The notes under the pieces were generated by a model. It worked only from the letters and a program-made list of their open reading frames with translations, ran no database searches and was not told where the DNA came from. Both the position numbers and the translations under genes were made by a program. Shown here piece by piece: positions 49,322 through 58,203 of a stretch of DNA of 64,000 nucleotides (the stretch's first letter is position 1; each line of letters begins with the position of its first letter). The DNA comes from Filobacillus milosensis (GTDB lineage: Bacteria > Bacillota > Bacilli > Bacillales > Alkalibacillaceae). The DNA is taken from assembly GCF_004402015.1 (NCBI RefSeq), contig NZ_SOPW01000017.1:21266-85265 (forward strand), read 5' to 3'.

Positions 49322-51526
49322 TCAAGACAATAAATTATTTACCAGACGATTCCATAATCGATAGACTTCATGATGTTGATTTTCAATCGATTCGTCTCTG
49401 TAAATTGCTCTTTCATAGTAACTCGTCAATTCAGACATATCAGAGCCACCATACCAGCGATCGACATCAGAAGCATATTCTCTTAAAGTCTGCCCGCCTT
49501 TTAACTCTAAGCCGTTTTTGGCTAAAACTTTAAGGATAAATTGGTAACCATCCGTAAAGGTGTCTACGTCTTTGCGGCGTGCCATTCGCTGACGTTTCCA
49601 ACGCCCCAATATGTTATAGCGATTCCTTGAAATAAGCCACACTATTAAACCAATGGCCAATACTCCTACACCAAGAATAGTATACTTCATAGGATTCGAT
49701 AAAGAAAAAATGCCTCCAGTTGCTCCATTGTCATCTTCGTCTGCTTGTTCATCCTCAGGTAATTCTGGCTGTTGTGGTTCTGGCATCTCTAAATCCTGTT
49801 GTTCTTGCTCTAAGATATCATCTATTGATTCACCATATACAAAATTACTTGGATTACTAAATCCAACAGTCGGTTCAAAAGGAACCCACCCTACATTAGG
49901 GAAATAAACTTCAACCCACGAGTGTGCATTATTATTCGTTATTTCATATTCTGGTTGACTGCCTTGAAAGACATCTTGGTTGTATACTCTTTCTCCACCT
50001 GTAAAGCCTTTAGCCCATCTGGCAGGGATGTCAACTGCTCGAAGCATGACAACCATCGATGTTGAGAAGTTATCACAATACCCTTTTTGGGTCTCAAATA
50101 AAAACTGGTCGACATAATCTTCATCTTCACCTGGAACTGCTACATTTTGTGTATCATATATAAAGCCATTTTTACTGAAATAATTTTCAATCGCCTTTGC
50201 TTTATCATATCTGTTATCAGCCTCTGCAGTAATTTCCTCGGCTAACCTAATAACACGGTCTGGTAAAGATTCTGGTAATTGTAAATAGGCTTGATCCTCT
50301 TGAGTTAAAACATTCTCACCAATTTTTCTTAATTCATCAATTGGGAAAAATGGGCGATTAATATTTAACTGATATGCGTCTGGTAATTTCGCTTCGCTAT
50401 CAACCCTCGGGATGACTTCTCCCGTTAGTGAATTAACCAAAAAGGTCATGTTACTAGCCTCAGGAATAACTTGATTAGAACCATAGGCATACGTTAACTT
50501 GTTTAGAACACCTGGATTATCAAACCGAATATTCGCTTCGTCTTCATTCGTTTCAACAAGTTCTGAATAACTTCCGACCGCACCAATCGAGCCCATTGAC
50601 TCACTGAAGCTGCCCTCATCACTTCGTACCCAGCCTTTACCTGTATACGTATCCTTTGTTTCTACTTTCCAATACTGCGACTTTGGTGCTTGTACCCAAA
50701 AGACTCGTGTATCATCCTGGACAAACCCGCCACCTAAACGTTCGTCATTTTCACCATAACCAATTTTTTGAACTCTATTACCCGGTCCATCTCCAAACCC
50801 ATTCTCTGCAGCACTTTGAATAAACGGGACAGGGTCAGGCCAAATCGGATCAAACTTAGGTGCGGCATAACCGATGACTGTACTAAACCCAATGACTAAT
50901 ACCAATGGGGCCACCCATTTTACTAGAGTTGTCATCACTGGTGTTCTCACATTTTCTTTTTCTAAAATGTGCTGAAGGTAGGATATACCTAAAATCGCAA
51001 CCCCAATGATAAACGCACGGATAATAGCAGTTGATCCATCAAATACCGTGAATGTATCCAGTACAGTTAAGTAAATAAAAGTAAGTAAAACAAAAGAAAA
51101 TGGTTTCTTCCGTACAGCAAACCAATAATAAAGCAAATAACTCATCATCCATAGCAATATTAAAAACAAGATTGTCCGAAAACTAGGCGTCAATTCTAAC
51201 CAATTTTGCGAAATAACCATGGATATATTCATTTTTATGTCTGTAAACAATTGAACAAACCAATCTTTTGAAATAAAAGGTATTGCCATGTAAAATAATC
51301 GATCCATTACAAATAATAGACCCAAAAATTTAACTGGCGAAACGACCCAAACAGGCAAGTACGAGGCTGTTAAGATAAAACATAGTACAATATAAAGGAA
51401 AAACACAGACATATTTCCTGTGTCAGTTACTTCCCCTAATGGATAAATCCACTCTAACAGTAGGATCATGCTACCAAAATACAGAACTAACGAAATCATT
51501 TTGTTTTCTTGGCTTAAATCCTGCAT
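49322..51526 (-). CDS. yebA: Transglutaminase-like membrane protein YebA
   Basis: A 734-residue protein: six N-terminal membrane helices (first ~215 residues), an extracytoplasmic domain, the transglutaminase core with Cys in TQKGYCDNFSTSMVVMLRAV, His in NNAHSWVEVYFPNVGW and the following Asp/Pro region, a last helix near 640 (YTILGVGVLAIGLIVWLI) and a cytoplasmic DUF4129-like tail (GGQTLREYASDVDRW). The catalytic Cys-His are kept. With YeaC and YeaD it forms a MoxR-type operon in the B. subtilis order. Role at the cell surface is unknown. Confidence 0.92.
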   Translation of the reverse strand: MQDLSQENKMISLVLYFGSMILLLEWIYPLGEVTDTGNMSVFFLYIVLCFILTASYLPVWVVSPVKFLGLLFVMDRLFYMAIPFISKDWFVQLFTDIKMNISMVISQNWLELTPSFRTILFLILLWMMSYLLYYWFAVRKKPFSFVLLTFIYLTVLDTFTVFDGSTAIIRAFIIGVAILGISYLQHILEKENVRTPVMTTLVKWVAPLVLVIGFSTVIGYAAPKFDPIWPDPVPFIQSAAENGFGDGPGNRVQKIGYGENDERLGGGFVQDDTRVFWVQAPKSQYWKVETKDTYTGKGWVRSDEGSFSESMGSIGAVGSYSELVETNEDEANIRFDNPGVLNKLTYAYGSNQVIPEASNMTFLVNSLTGEVIPRVDSEAKLPDAYQLNINRPFFPIDELRKIGENVLTQEDQAYLQLPESLPDRVIRLAEEITAEADNRYDKAKAIENYFSKNGFIYDTQNVAVPGEDEDYVDQFLFETQKGYCDNFSTSMVVMLRAVDIPARWAKGFTGGERVYNQDVFQGSQPEYEITNNNAHSWVEVYFPNVGWVPFEPTVGFSNPSNFVYGESIDDILEQEQQDLEMPEPQQPELPEDEQADEDDNGATGGIFSLSNPMKYTILGVGVLAIGLIVWLISRNRYNILGRWKRQRMARRKDVDTFTDGYQFILKVLAKNGLELKGGQTLREYASDVDRWYGGSDMSELTSYYERAIYRDESIENQHHEVYRLWNRLVNNLLS

Positions 51527-52794
51527 TAGGCGTTCACCTCAATGAATTTTCTGGTTAGTTTATCTTCGTGTAACCATGTCACTATGACACCTTCTTGATC
51601 TAATTGATCAAGTATTTTCCGTTCACTATTTGAAATATCGTGCTTACTTCTTATATAAACTAAGCTGATCTTTGCCTCTTGTTGATTGATTTGTAGAAGT
51701 GTACGATGGAACCGTTGCTCTAAATAATGGGTAACCACGACTAGATTACGATCCTTTGAAATTAACATACCTTCTTTTAATAGTTTTGAAGAAAATGCTT
51801 TCTCTTCGTCAACAAGTTGAACTTCAGCCATAAATCGTGTTAATTGATCTAATTGTCTTTTACCCCGCTCTAACGAGATTTCATGACGCTGTTGACCAAT
51901 GGCGACAAAAGATACCTTCCCATGGTCCTCCATCGACTCACGAACAATTGAATTGGCGATTTCAACACTTGCTTCAAACGCTAACCAATCATTCTTCTTG
52001 TGACGGATTCCGTCCAACACAACCGTTAAATCCTTATGCTTTTCTTGTTCAAATTCCTTTGTCACTAATTTTTGTTTTTTAGCCGTAGTCTTCCAATCTA
52101 ACCATGACACCCGATCACCAGGTGCATAATCTCTAACACCTGATACTAGATTCGTATGGTTCGCTTTAATAGAATAAGCTGTGTGCTCACCCTCTTCAAA
52201 GTAAGCAATTTCACTGTCAATGCGTAAATCTACTTCTCTAGGTTCAACAAGCACATTTATCGGTAATTGATAAATCTTTTCTTTCTTGACTAGACCTAAG
52301 AAGTCTCCTGTCATGATTTTCACATCTTTTAATTGATGAAGCCCCCTTGGAATTGAAGGGATTTCATATGAATAAACAACTTTTCTTTTAAAGCGTGGGA
52401 AAATAATGGTCTTATTAATATCACGTTTAAGTAGAGAATCCGGTTTTCTCAAAAACTGATATTTAAAATGTCTCGTATCATTATAATTAATACTTCGAGG
52501 CAGACGATCTTCGATAATTAAAAATAATATTGGAAATGGAATCGGACTTTTAATCATTAAGTTAACCTGAACTTTTTGCCCTGCCTGAAGATATTTTTTA
52601 GACAGCTGTCGGTCGATTTTAATCAAAGATAACGGATAAAAAATCATAAAAAACGAATAGATTAAAATAGGTAAAAAACCAAAAAACAAAAACCAGCTTA
52701 CAAATCCACCTTGGAACATTGCGTAAGAAAAAAGTGTAGTAAATAACAACAAAACAAGTATTAACCGAATGATAGTAGCTAATGGCTTTAACAT
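51526..52794 (-). CDS. yeaD: DUF58-domain membrane protein YeaD
   Basis: A 422-residue protein with two N-terminal membrane helices (IIRLILVLLLFTTLFSYAMF and FGFLPILIYSFFMIFY) and a cytoplasmic part with the DUF58 signature RDYAPGDRVSWLDWKTTAKK, followed by a von Willebrand-like fold (LTVVLDG). Its start overlaps the yebA start region by one base with yebA's ATG following the stop, and it lies 3 bp after yeaC. Such proteins work with MoxR ATPases; mechanism unproven. Confidence 0.92.
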   Translation of the reverse strand: MLKPLATIIRLILVLLLFTTLFSYAMFQGGFVSWFLFFGFLPILIYSFFMIFYPLSLIKIDRQLSKKYLQAGQKVQVNLMIKSPIPFPILFLIIEDRLPRSINYNDTRHFKYQFLRKPDSLLKRDINKTIIFPRFKRKVVYSYEIPSIPRGLHQLKDVKIMTGDFLGLVKKEKIYQLPINVLVEPREVDLRIDSEIAYFEEGEHTAYSIKANHTNLVSGVRDYAPGDRVSWLDWKTTAKKQKLVTKEFEQEKHKDLTVVLDGIRHKKNDWLAFEASVEIANSIVRESMEDHGKVSFVAIGQQRHEISLERGKRQLDQLTRFMAEVQLVDEEKAFSSKLLKEGMLISKDRNLVVVTHYLEQRFHRTLLQINQQEAKISLVYIRSKHDISNSERKILDQLDQEGVIVTWLHEDKLTRKFIEVNA

Positions 52795-52797
52795 TCT

Positions 52798-53754
52798 CTA
52801 ACCTCGTTCAATAGGTACAATAGTTTTTCTAACAATGTCATCAAGTATAGAAGCAGCTGTTTTTCCTTCAAACTTCGCTTCTGAAGAAATGATGATTCGG
52901 TGACCTAATACATGTTTTGTTAAATACTTAACATCATCAGGCAATACATAATCTCGCTTATTGATATAAGCATATGCTTTTGCTGCTTTCATCATCGAAA
53001 TAGAAGCACGTGGACTCGCACCTAATTCAAGTAAAGGATGTGTACGTGTTGCATTAAGGATGTACACTATATATTTCTTAATCGCATCACTCACATGGAT
53101 TTGTTTAACTTCATCTTGCAGACTTAAAAGATCATCTTGGTGCATCACAGATCCCAAACGTTCAATTGGATGCTCTGAAGATGTACGGTCTAGCATTTGG
53201 ATCTCTTCTTCTGGCGAAGGATAACCTAGATTAAGCTTTAATAAGAAACGGTCTAACTGCGCCTCCGGCAATGGATATGTACCTTCATATTCAATAGGGT
53301 TTTGAGTAGCCATGACAAAGAACGGACGCTTCAATTCCATAGTCGTCCCATCGACTGTTATATGGTTCTCTTCCATACTTTCAAGTAATGCGGATTGTGT
53401 TTTTGGAGAAGTACGGTTAATTTCATCAGCTAACACAATATTACCTAAGATAGGGCCTGGGCGAAATTCAAAGTTCATCTCTTTTTGATTATAAATAGAA
53501 ACCCCTGTCACATCTGAAGGTAATAAATCAGGTGTGAACTGGATTCGTTTAAATTCCAAATCAAATGACTTTGCTAAAGCTCGAACAAGCATTGTTTTAC
53601 CAACACCTGGGACGTCTTCAAGTAAAACATGACCTTCAGCAAGTAAAGCTAATAAACTTAGTTCAATCGCTTCACGCTTACCGATGATTACTTTTTCCAT
53701 ATTGTCTAAAATTAAATCAACTTTATTTTGTTGAGTCATCATTTGCTGTGTCAT
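52798..53754 (-). CDS. yeaC: MoxR-family AAA+ ATPase YeaC
   Basis: A 318-residue AAA+ ATPase. Walker A is LLEDVPGVGKTMLVRALAKS, Walker B VLADEINRTSPKTQSALLES, sensor FVMATQNPIEYEGTYPLPEA (QNP motif of MoxR), arginine finger in AQLDRF, and the lid with GASPRASISMMKAAKAYAYI. It probably remodels a client through YeaD. First gene of yeaC-yeaD-yebA, spacing 3 bp and -1 bp. Confidence 0.95.
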   Translation of the reverse strand: MTQQMMTQQNKVDLILDNMEKVIIGKREAIELSLLALLAEGHVLLEDVPGVGKTMLVRALAKSFDLEFKRIQFTPDLLPSDVTGVSIYNQKEMNFEFRPGPILGNIVLADEINRTSPKTQSALLESMEENHITVDGTTMELKRPFFVMATQNPIEYEGTYPLPEAQLDRFLLKLNLGYPSPEEEIQMLDRTSSEHPIERLGSVMHQDDLLSLQDEVKQIHVSDAIKKYIVYILNATRTHPLLELGASPRASISMMKAAKAYAYINKRDYVLPDDVKYLTKHVLGHRIIISSEAKFEGKTAASILDDIVRKTIVPIERG

Positions 53755-53836
53755 TCCTTTCTACCTCCCACACTTCATATAACTCTATCATACTATAAAA
53801 GTCATACTAATTGTCAGAAGAATTATACAATATTGA

Positions 53837-53971
53837 CTAATCTTTTTTCTTTTGTTCTTGCAGTTTTTTCATATTTTCCCTGTAGTTCCGACATTTTTCT
53901 TTGAAACATGTAATTTCTACCCCTTCAGGTAGTTGATCTTTAAATTTTTCATAGCAGAAACATTTCTCCAT
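53837..53971 (-). CDS. 44-residue Cys/Lys-rich peptide
   Basis: A short frame with ATG behind GGGAGAG (6 bases). It encodes MEKCFCYEKFKDQLPEGVEI, then CFKEKCRNYRENMKKL and a Lys-rich tail QEQKKKD. Four Cys in CxC-x15-C-x4-C spacing suggest a small zinc-binding knuckle. No family recognised. It lies between yeaC and the CotZ-like gene on the same strand, behind the terminator of the latter. Confidence 0.6.
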   Translation of the reverse strand: MEKCFCYEKFKDQLPEGVEITCFKEKCRNYRENMKKLQEQKKKD

Positions 53972-54019
53972 GTTGAATCTCTCCCTGGAATTAAATTTAC
54001 CAGAAATTATAAAAAAATT

Positions 54020-54050
54020 AAAACTGAGAACAATTTGCCCTCAGTTTTTT
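54020..54050 (-). terminator. Rho-independent terminator of the CotZ-like gene
   Basis: AACTGAG-GGCAAATTGTT-CTCAGTT with a T-rich tail (TTAATTTTTT) on the minus strand, 17 bases past the stop codon at 54068. The loop is large (11 bases). Confidence 0.75.
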
Positions 54051-54067
54051 ACACGATCTATATAATT

Positions 54068-54568
54068 TTATTTATGTTTATGCTTCTTTTTGACCAATTC
54101 AGGAGAAATTATATTGACTGCACTATAACAACTTAAATCAATGAATATACACTCACCGGTTCTGAACAAAATTTCAACCTCACAAATTTTATCAATTTCA
54201 ACACAATCCGTCTCACAATCAATAATTGACTTATCTGGTTTCAACAGTTCCAGTAATGCACAATTTTTTTTGCAATCAACTTTCACCACTCTAAAAAATA
54301 CGGTAACAAAGCACTTGTCAGTTCCGATTTTGCCAAAAGTGAAAAAAGGGTGGCCGTATGGAGTTTGCAACATAAAAGGAATGGTTTCATGATGATTTCT
54401 ACTTGGTTTTAATGATTTGATTGAATCGCACAATTCTTCATTCTTTCTCTGTTGTTCTAATATATCTTCTAAGACTTCACAAACACACGTTGTGCAATTA
54501 CATTTTATATCATGGTGTTTCTTATCTTTTTCGGAGTGTCCCTCCTTTTGATCGTCTTCATACAACAT
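54068..54568 (-). CDS. CotY/CotZ-family spore coat protein
   Basis: A 166-residue Cys-rich protein. The family core is ETIPFMLQTPYGHPFFTFGK near residue 75, followed by a beta-rich half CFVTVFFRVVKVDCKKNCAL and a C-terminal KKKHKHK. About ten Cys are spread through it, including CNCTTCVCEVLEDI at residues ~26-35. CotY/CotZ proteins self-assemble into disulfide-linked lattices in the spore crust or exosporium. The ATG at 54568 is taken because GAGAGG stands about 10 bases upstream; the frame reaches 54610. It is divergent from the collagen-like gene, which has a sigma-K-like promoter. Confidence 0.85.
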   Translation of the reverse strand: MLYEDDQKEGHSEKDKKHHDIKCNCTTCVCEVLEDILEQQRKNEELCDSIKSLKPSRNHHETIPFMLQTPYGHPFFTFGKIGTDKCFVTVFFRVVKVDCKKNCALLELLKPDKSIIDCETDCVEIDKICEVEILFRTGECIFIDLSCYSAVNIISPELVKKKHKHK

Positions 54569-54691
54569 AGATTTCATTCCTCTCAAATTAACATCTCTTA
54601 TTGATAGCATATTAATTTTGTCGGTTACTGTGTTGGGTTAATGCCTTGATTGTATAAATTAGGGCATATGCGGATTTTGAATAAAAGACTT

Positions 54692-54719
54692 ACAGTGAGG
54701 GGGCAAAAATCATATGATA
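54692..54719 (+). promoter_or_regulatory. Sigma-K-like promoter of the collagen-like gene
   Basis: AC at 54692-54693, 17 bases, then CATATGATA at 54711-54719: an exact fit to AC-N16/17-CATAnnnTA. It is 27 bases before the ATG at 54746. This supports late mother-cell expression during sporulation. Confidence 0.6.
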
Positions 54720-54745
54720 TAAAAAACCATAAATGAGGTGAAGTA

Positions 54746-55354
54746 ATGTGCCAGAAATGTGGTTGTAAACAATGCTGTTGTATTGGACCACCAGGTAAAC
54801 GAGGTAAAAAAGGACGTAAAGGACCTCTGGGACCTGCTGGGCCACAAGGACCTCCTGGAAGAAAAGGTGATCAGGGACCGCCTGGGCCGCCTGGACCAAA
54901 GGGTGATCAAGGGCCACCGGGACCGCCTGGACCGCCGGGTAAAAAGGATTTGTGCTGTCGTTTTTTATTAGAACATTCAACCCAATTAATCCCGCCCGCT
55001 ATTGCAGGAACTACAACAGTTGAAAAGAAGATTTCATCTAATATATCTAAGATCTGCGATGAAGTTATTGTTATTTGTGGGTTATTACACAAAAAAATTA
55101 AGTATCAAACTATAAATGATTACGGAAATATTGTGAATCATGAGTTAATAGATGAGATTCCTTTTACATGCATTATTGACAGGGAGGATATTAAATCTAC
55201 TGATGAGTACAAGATTATCATTTCAAAAATCATTTGTGACGTAGAGAATTCTGAAGCAAATTTCGCTACTGATCAGAAGTCTGGTGAAAAAGTGGCATTT
55301 CGCTTTGTTGAAAAAGAAGTTATAAAAATTTGTGTAAAAAAAGTTCATCAATAA
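54746..55354 (+). CDS. Collagen-like protein with C-terminal SPOCS-like domain
   Basis: A 202-residue protein in three parts. Residues 1-12 are a Cys cluster ([12 protein letters not shown]). Residues 14-65 are 17 uninterrupted Gly-X-Y triplets rich in Pro, Lys and Asp ([19 protein letters not shown]...), which would form a short triple helix. Residues ~70-202 are a beta-rich domain with [19 protein letters not shown] and the ending [16 protein letters not shown]; this matches the C-terminus of the protein at 59244 and resembles DUF3794/SPOCS domains. A spore-surface filament protein of BclA type is the likely role, but the C-terminal domain is not the BclA one. A good GAGGTGAAG site precedes the ATG. 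Confidence 0.85.
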   Translation: MCQKCGCKQCCCIGPPGKRGKKGRKGPLGPAGPQGPPGRKGDQGPPGPPGPKGDQGPPGPPGPPGKKDLCCRFLLEHSTQLIPPAIAGTTTVEKKISSNISKICDEVIVICGLLHKKIKYQTINDYGNIVNHELIDEIPFTCIIDREDIKSTDEYKIIISKIICDVENSEANFATDQKSGEKVAFRFVEKEVIKICVKKVHQ

Positions 55355-55425
55355 TACCACACTTCCTTATTTATATATGCTTTACTTTTTAAACATAAAT
55401 ACCATGGTTTAAGGGGTGTGGTATT
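55353..55425 (+). terminator. Inverted repeat after the collagen-like gene
   Basis: AATACCACAC (55353-55362) and GTGTGGTATT (55416-55425) are perfect inverted repeats, extended by CTTCCTTA against TTAAGGGG. The 5' arm starts at the stop codon and the 3' arm is followed by GTTATGATTTTTTAT. The 53-base middle makes it a long hairpin; terminator function is likely but not certain. Confidence 0.55.
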
Positions 55426-55445
55426 GTTATGATTTTTTATATATG

Positions 55446-55476
55446 AAAATATCTCCCGTATAGGGAGGTATTTTAT
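55446..55476 (-). terminator. Rho-independent terminator of the glycosylation operon
   Basis: AAATACCTCCC-TATA-CGGGAGATATTTT on the minus strand has an 11-bp stem with one mismatch pair and a short T-run, 10 bases after the stop codon of the last gene (55486). Confidence 0.78.
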
Positions 55477-55485
55477 ATTTCACTC

Positions 55486-56769
55486 TTAAAAAAGCAATGG
55501 TTTTAATTGATTATGCCATACCCATTCAGGGCTATATCTTTGCCTTGCCATAGTCTTTGAGTGTATAACTGGATTATCCCGCATTAACTGAACAATATTT
55601 TCTGCATGTTCCTTTAAATAATCACTTTCTGAAGGCTGGTACTCTTCATAAGTATCGTAACCAAAATTCCTGGCATCCCATCTCATAAAATATGCATTTA
55701 ATTTCTTTCCGACTTCCTCTAATGCAGGAACTCTTTCATTTAATACTAATAAGTTTCCTTTACTTGCAGCTTCTAAAACGGTTAATCCAAAAGACTCAGA
55801 GAACGATGGACAGATAAATAAGTTGGAAAGTGAAAATAATTCCAGGACAGCTCTTCTGGGAAAACCGTATTTAAAATCTTCAATATCAGACGTAAAGAAG
55901 ATATCTTTTTCATCCAAACCAAATGAAAGTCCAACTGACCTAATAAATTTTTTATATCTTTCCGGGGGGATGTCTGCACTTGGAAAATCACAGAAAATAA
56001 CCTTTACCCTTTTTTCAAGATTTTTCTTAATTGAACCGCATAATGCCGCTACTTTCTCAAATTTTTTACCAACCGTTAAACGACCAGGGTACACCACGAG
56101 AACATCAGCTGATAAGACTTCAGACTTATTGCAAAGTAAATTAACCTCTTCTCCTATATAACTCATTAAATCCAGCGTATTATTAACTGCGACACATTTA
56201 CCTTCCGGGACATCATATTGTTTAGCAAGTGCAGGCAAACCAGATTGCGTCGGGTATGCATATACCGTGTTCGGCATTGGTGTATAACGTGCAGAGAAAG
56301 GCCACTCTGGATTTGAAGGGCGATTTACCGGGGCTGAATGAGTGAATGCTATAAATTTCAAATCTGGAAGTTTTTTTTGAGCTTTTCTAACAGCGACATT
56401 ATGAACCAAATGCCATCCCTGATAATGAATATCATGCATAATACATGCATCCATATCCGATAATTTTTCTACCAAATCTTCAGCAATAAGATCTGCTTCT
56501 TTAAAAAATGTATCATGAACCTCACCTTTTGCCTGCGTGTAATCTCTCCAATGAATCTGTTCACCTTCTAAATGATTGACCACTTTTCTCCATTCGATTC
56601 GATCATCTTTAAAAACACCGTACCTTGTATCCACTGGACAATGCTCACTAACCAACATGACTGGCTTTACATCATCATTTAACATCATCCTGAGTTGTTC
56701 AGCTACAACATTCACTATCGAATACGTACTGTCTAAACCGTTAAACATAGTGAGAATAGCAACTTTCAT
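55486..56769 (-). CDS. Family 4 glycosyltransferase
   Basis: A 427-residue GT-B glycosyltransferase. The N-terminal domain starts KVAILTMFNGLDSTYSIVN and includes IMHDIHYQGWHLVHN; the C-terminal nucleotide-sugar domain has VVYPGRLTVGKKFEKVAALC and the family 4 EX7E block CPSFSESFGLTVLEAASKGN. It would add a sugar, with retention, to a protein or glycan acceptor. No membrane helix or signal. Last gene of a four-gene operon placed between two probable spore-surface genes, so I infer it decorates one or both. Spacing to the kinase gene is 27 bp. Confidence 0.88.
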   Translation of the reverse strand: MKVAILTMFNGLDSTYSIVNVVAEQLRMMLNDDVKPVMLVSEHCPVDTRYGVFKDDRIEWRKVVNHLEGEQIHWRDYTQAKGEVHDTFFKEADLIAEDLVEKLSDMDACIMHDIHYQGWHLVHNVAVRKAQKKLPDLKFIAFTHSAPVNRPSNPEWPFSARYTPMPNTVYAYPTQSGLPALAKQYDVPEGKCVAVNNTLDLMSYIGEEVNLLCNKSEVLSADVLVVYPGRLTVGKKFEKVAALCGSIKKNLEKRVKVIFCDFPSADIPPERYKKFIRSVGLSFGLDEKDIFFTSDIEDFKYGFPRRAVLELFSLSNLFICPSFSESFGLTVLEAASKGNLLVLNERVPALEEVGKKLNAYFMRWDARNFGYDTYEEYQPSESDYLKEHAENIVQLMRDNPVIHSKTMARQRYSPEWVWHNQLKPLLF

Positions 56770-56796
56770 TTTGTACCTCCTATCAAGTTTTAAATA

Positions 56797-57462
56797 TTAG
56801 TCTATAAATGGTTGTAGTGCTTTAGAGAATTGCTTTGCAGAATCATACCTATTTTCTTCAGTCGGCTTTAACCCTTTCATTAATACGGACATTAACCCCT
56901 CGTTTTTTATTTCATTTCCAGTTAATCGATCTGGTAATACGCCATTTAAAAGAACCATTCCTACTTCTGCAACATTACGTAAATCCTTAAGGAACATATC
57001 GCTATTTTTCATTTCTTTCGCTAGATTGAGATCAAATAATTTCACAGTATCCGGAGACTTATCTTTAATCATTATATTTTTAGGCATGACATCATTATGA
57101 ATAAATCCGGCACGATGATGTATATTTTCTAAAGCTTCTAAAATATTCATAAGAATCTTAATCCCTGTTTTCACATCCCAAGGTTCAATTCTTGCTTTGA
57201 AATTATCCCCAAGCTTCTCCCCTTCAATATATTCCATTACAATATATGAAAAGCCATCATTAATTAAGAATTCATATAAAGCAGGTAAAAACTTCGAATT
57301 ATTAACTTTCTTTAGTATTTGTGCTTCCTTTTTTCCCATTTCAATTTTCGTTTTCTTAATTGCTAGCACTCTATCTTCAAGTGGATCGTAGGCACGATAA
57401 ACAACTCCATAATACCCTATACCAATAGGTTTAGGTTCAACTTCATAATGTTTCAATTGCAA
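56797..57462 (-). CDS. Eukaryotic-type protein kinase with altered catalytic motifs
   Basis: A 221-residue minimal kinase domain without membrane segment. The Gly loop is GIGYYGVVYRAYD (residues ~14-26), the ATP Lys in LAIKKTK, hinge VMEYIEGEKLG, catalytic loop FIHNDVMPKNIM (HND instead of HRD, the Asp kept) and LFDLNLAKE where DFG is normal (DLN). The change of DFG-Gly is tolerated in RIO- and CotH-like kinases, so activity on protein or small molecule is possible. It lies between two glycosyltransferase genes, so the target is probably in the same pathway. Phosphorylation of a coat protein, as CotH does for CotB/CotG, is an inference. Confidence 0.82.
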   Translation of the reverse strand: MQLKHYEVEPKPIGIGYYGVVYRAYDPLEDRVLAIKKTKIEMGKKEAQILKKVNNSKFLPALYEFLINDGFSYIVMEYIEGEKLGDNFKARIEPWDVKTGIKILMNILEALENIHHRAGFIHNDVMPKNIMIKDKSPDTVKLFDLNLAKEMKNSDMFLKDLRNVAEVGMVLLNGVLPDRLTGNEIKNEGLMSVLMKGLKPTEENRYDSAKQFSKALQPFID

Positions 57463-57489
57463 TTCTATAACCCTCTCTTTTTAATCTCG

Positions 57490-58173
57490 TTAGTTATTGT
57501 CTATGGCTTTCCTTTTCTCGATTTCTTTAATGATAGAATCTTTACCTGCTCGATATGCTCTTAGCAGCTCAACATTTGCTTCATAATTTTCATTTGTTTT
57601 TCTTGAATGCCATAAATGATATATGGTACCATCCAATCTCTTAAATGGCCCACATAAGTGTTTCAGTGCAGATGCAAATGCATCATCTTCTCCACCCCAT
57701 CCGACAAATCTTTCATCAAATCCATGCACCTTTTCGAAATGATTTCTAGGAATAATATTGACTCCGCCTTTTATACGTGCTCCATGTGTGCGTGGTCTCG
57801 TTTCTAAATCAATAGGAATAGGCCATTCTGGTTCTAATTTTAAAAGGTCTTCCGTACTCTTCTCCGAGATATTTAAAACTTCATTATAAGGTATCACCCA
57901 CGAGTGACTTTCCAATTGTTCTATTGATTCCTCTAATAATGCTGGATCAAAAAAGACATCTGCATCATTAATGACTAAAATTTCTCCTGTAGATTTTTTC
58001 ACGGCTTCATTAATAGCTTTACCCTTTGAAAAAGGCTTTTCATCTAAAGCTCCTATACATAACTCAACATGAGGGAACATAATTTCGTAATATTTTTTAA
58101 CCCAATGAAATAGTTGCTCTCTAGGCTGGTCATTTAACCCAATTGGTATGATTACAGAAACTTTTTTTGACAA
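57490..58173 (-). CDS. GT-A glycosyltransferase, galactosyltransferase (GT7-C)-like
   Basis: A 227-residue transferase. Nucleotide-sugar fold starts KVSVIIPIGLNDQPREQLFH; the DxD motif is in EILVINDADVFFDPALLEES; the acceptor block HGFDERFVGWGGEDDAFASA is the signature of the beta-1,4-galactosyltransferase (GT7 C-terminal) and polypeptide-GalNAc-transferase-like groups. It ends with a His-rich YHLWHSRKT that may bind metal. Soluble. The second gene of the operon, 30 bp behind the previous and 27 bp before the kinase. Sugar not predictable. Confidence 0.87.
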   Translation of the reverse strand: MSKKVSVIIPIGLNDQPREQLFHWVKKYYEIMFPHVELCIGALDEKPFSKGKAINEAVKKSTGEILVINDADVFFDPALLEESIEQLESHSWVIPYNEVLNISEKSTEDLLKLEPEWPIPIDLETRPRTHGARIKGGVNIIPRNHFEKVHGFDERFVGWGGEDDAFASALKHLCGPFKRLDGTIYHLWHSRKTNENYEANVELLRAYRAGKDSIIKEIEKRKAIDNN

Positions 58174-58203
58174 AGTTCTTAACCTTCTTTCTATTAATAA
58201 ATT

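Noticed and set aside
54690..54980. Minus-strand frame of 96 codons opposite the collagen repeat
   Set aside because: It is the antisense of Gly-X-Y codons; composition is an echo and there is no ribosome site.
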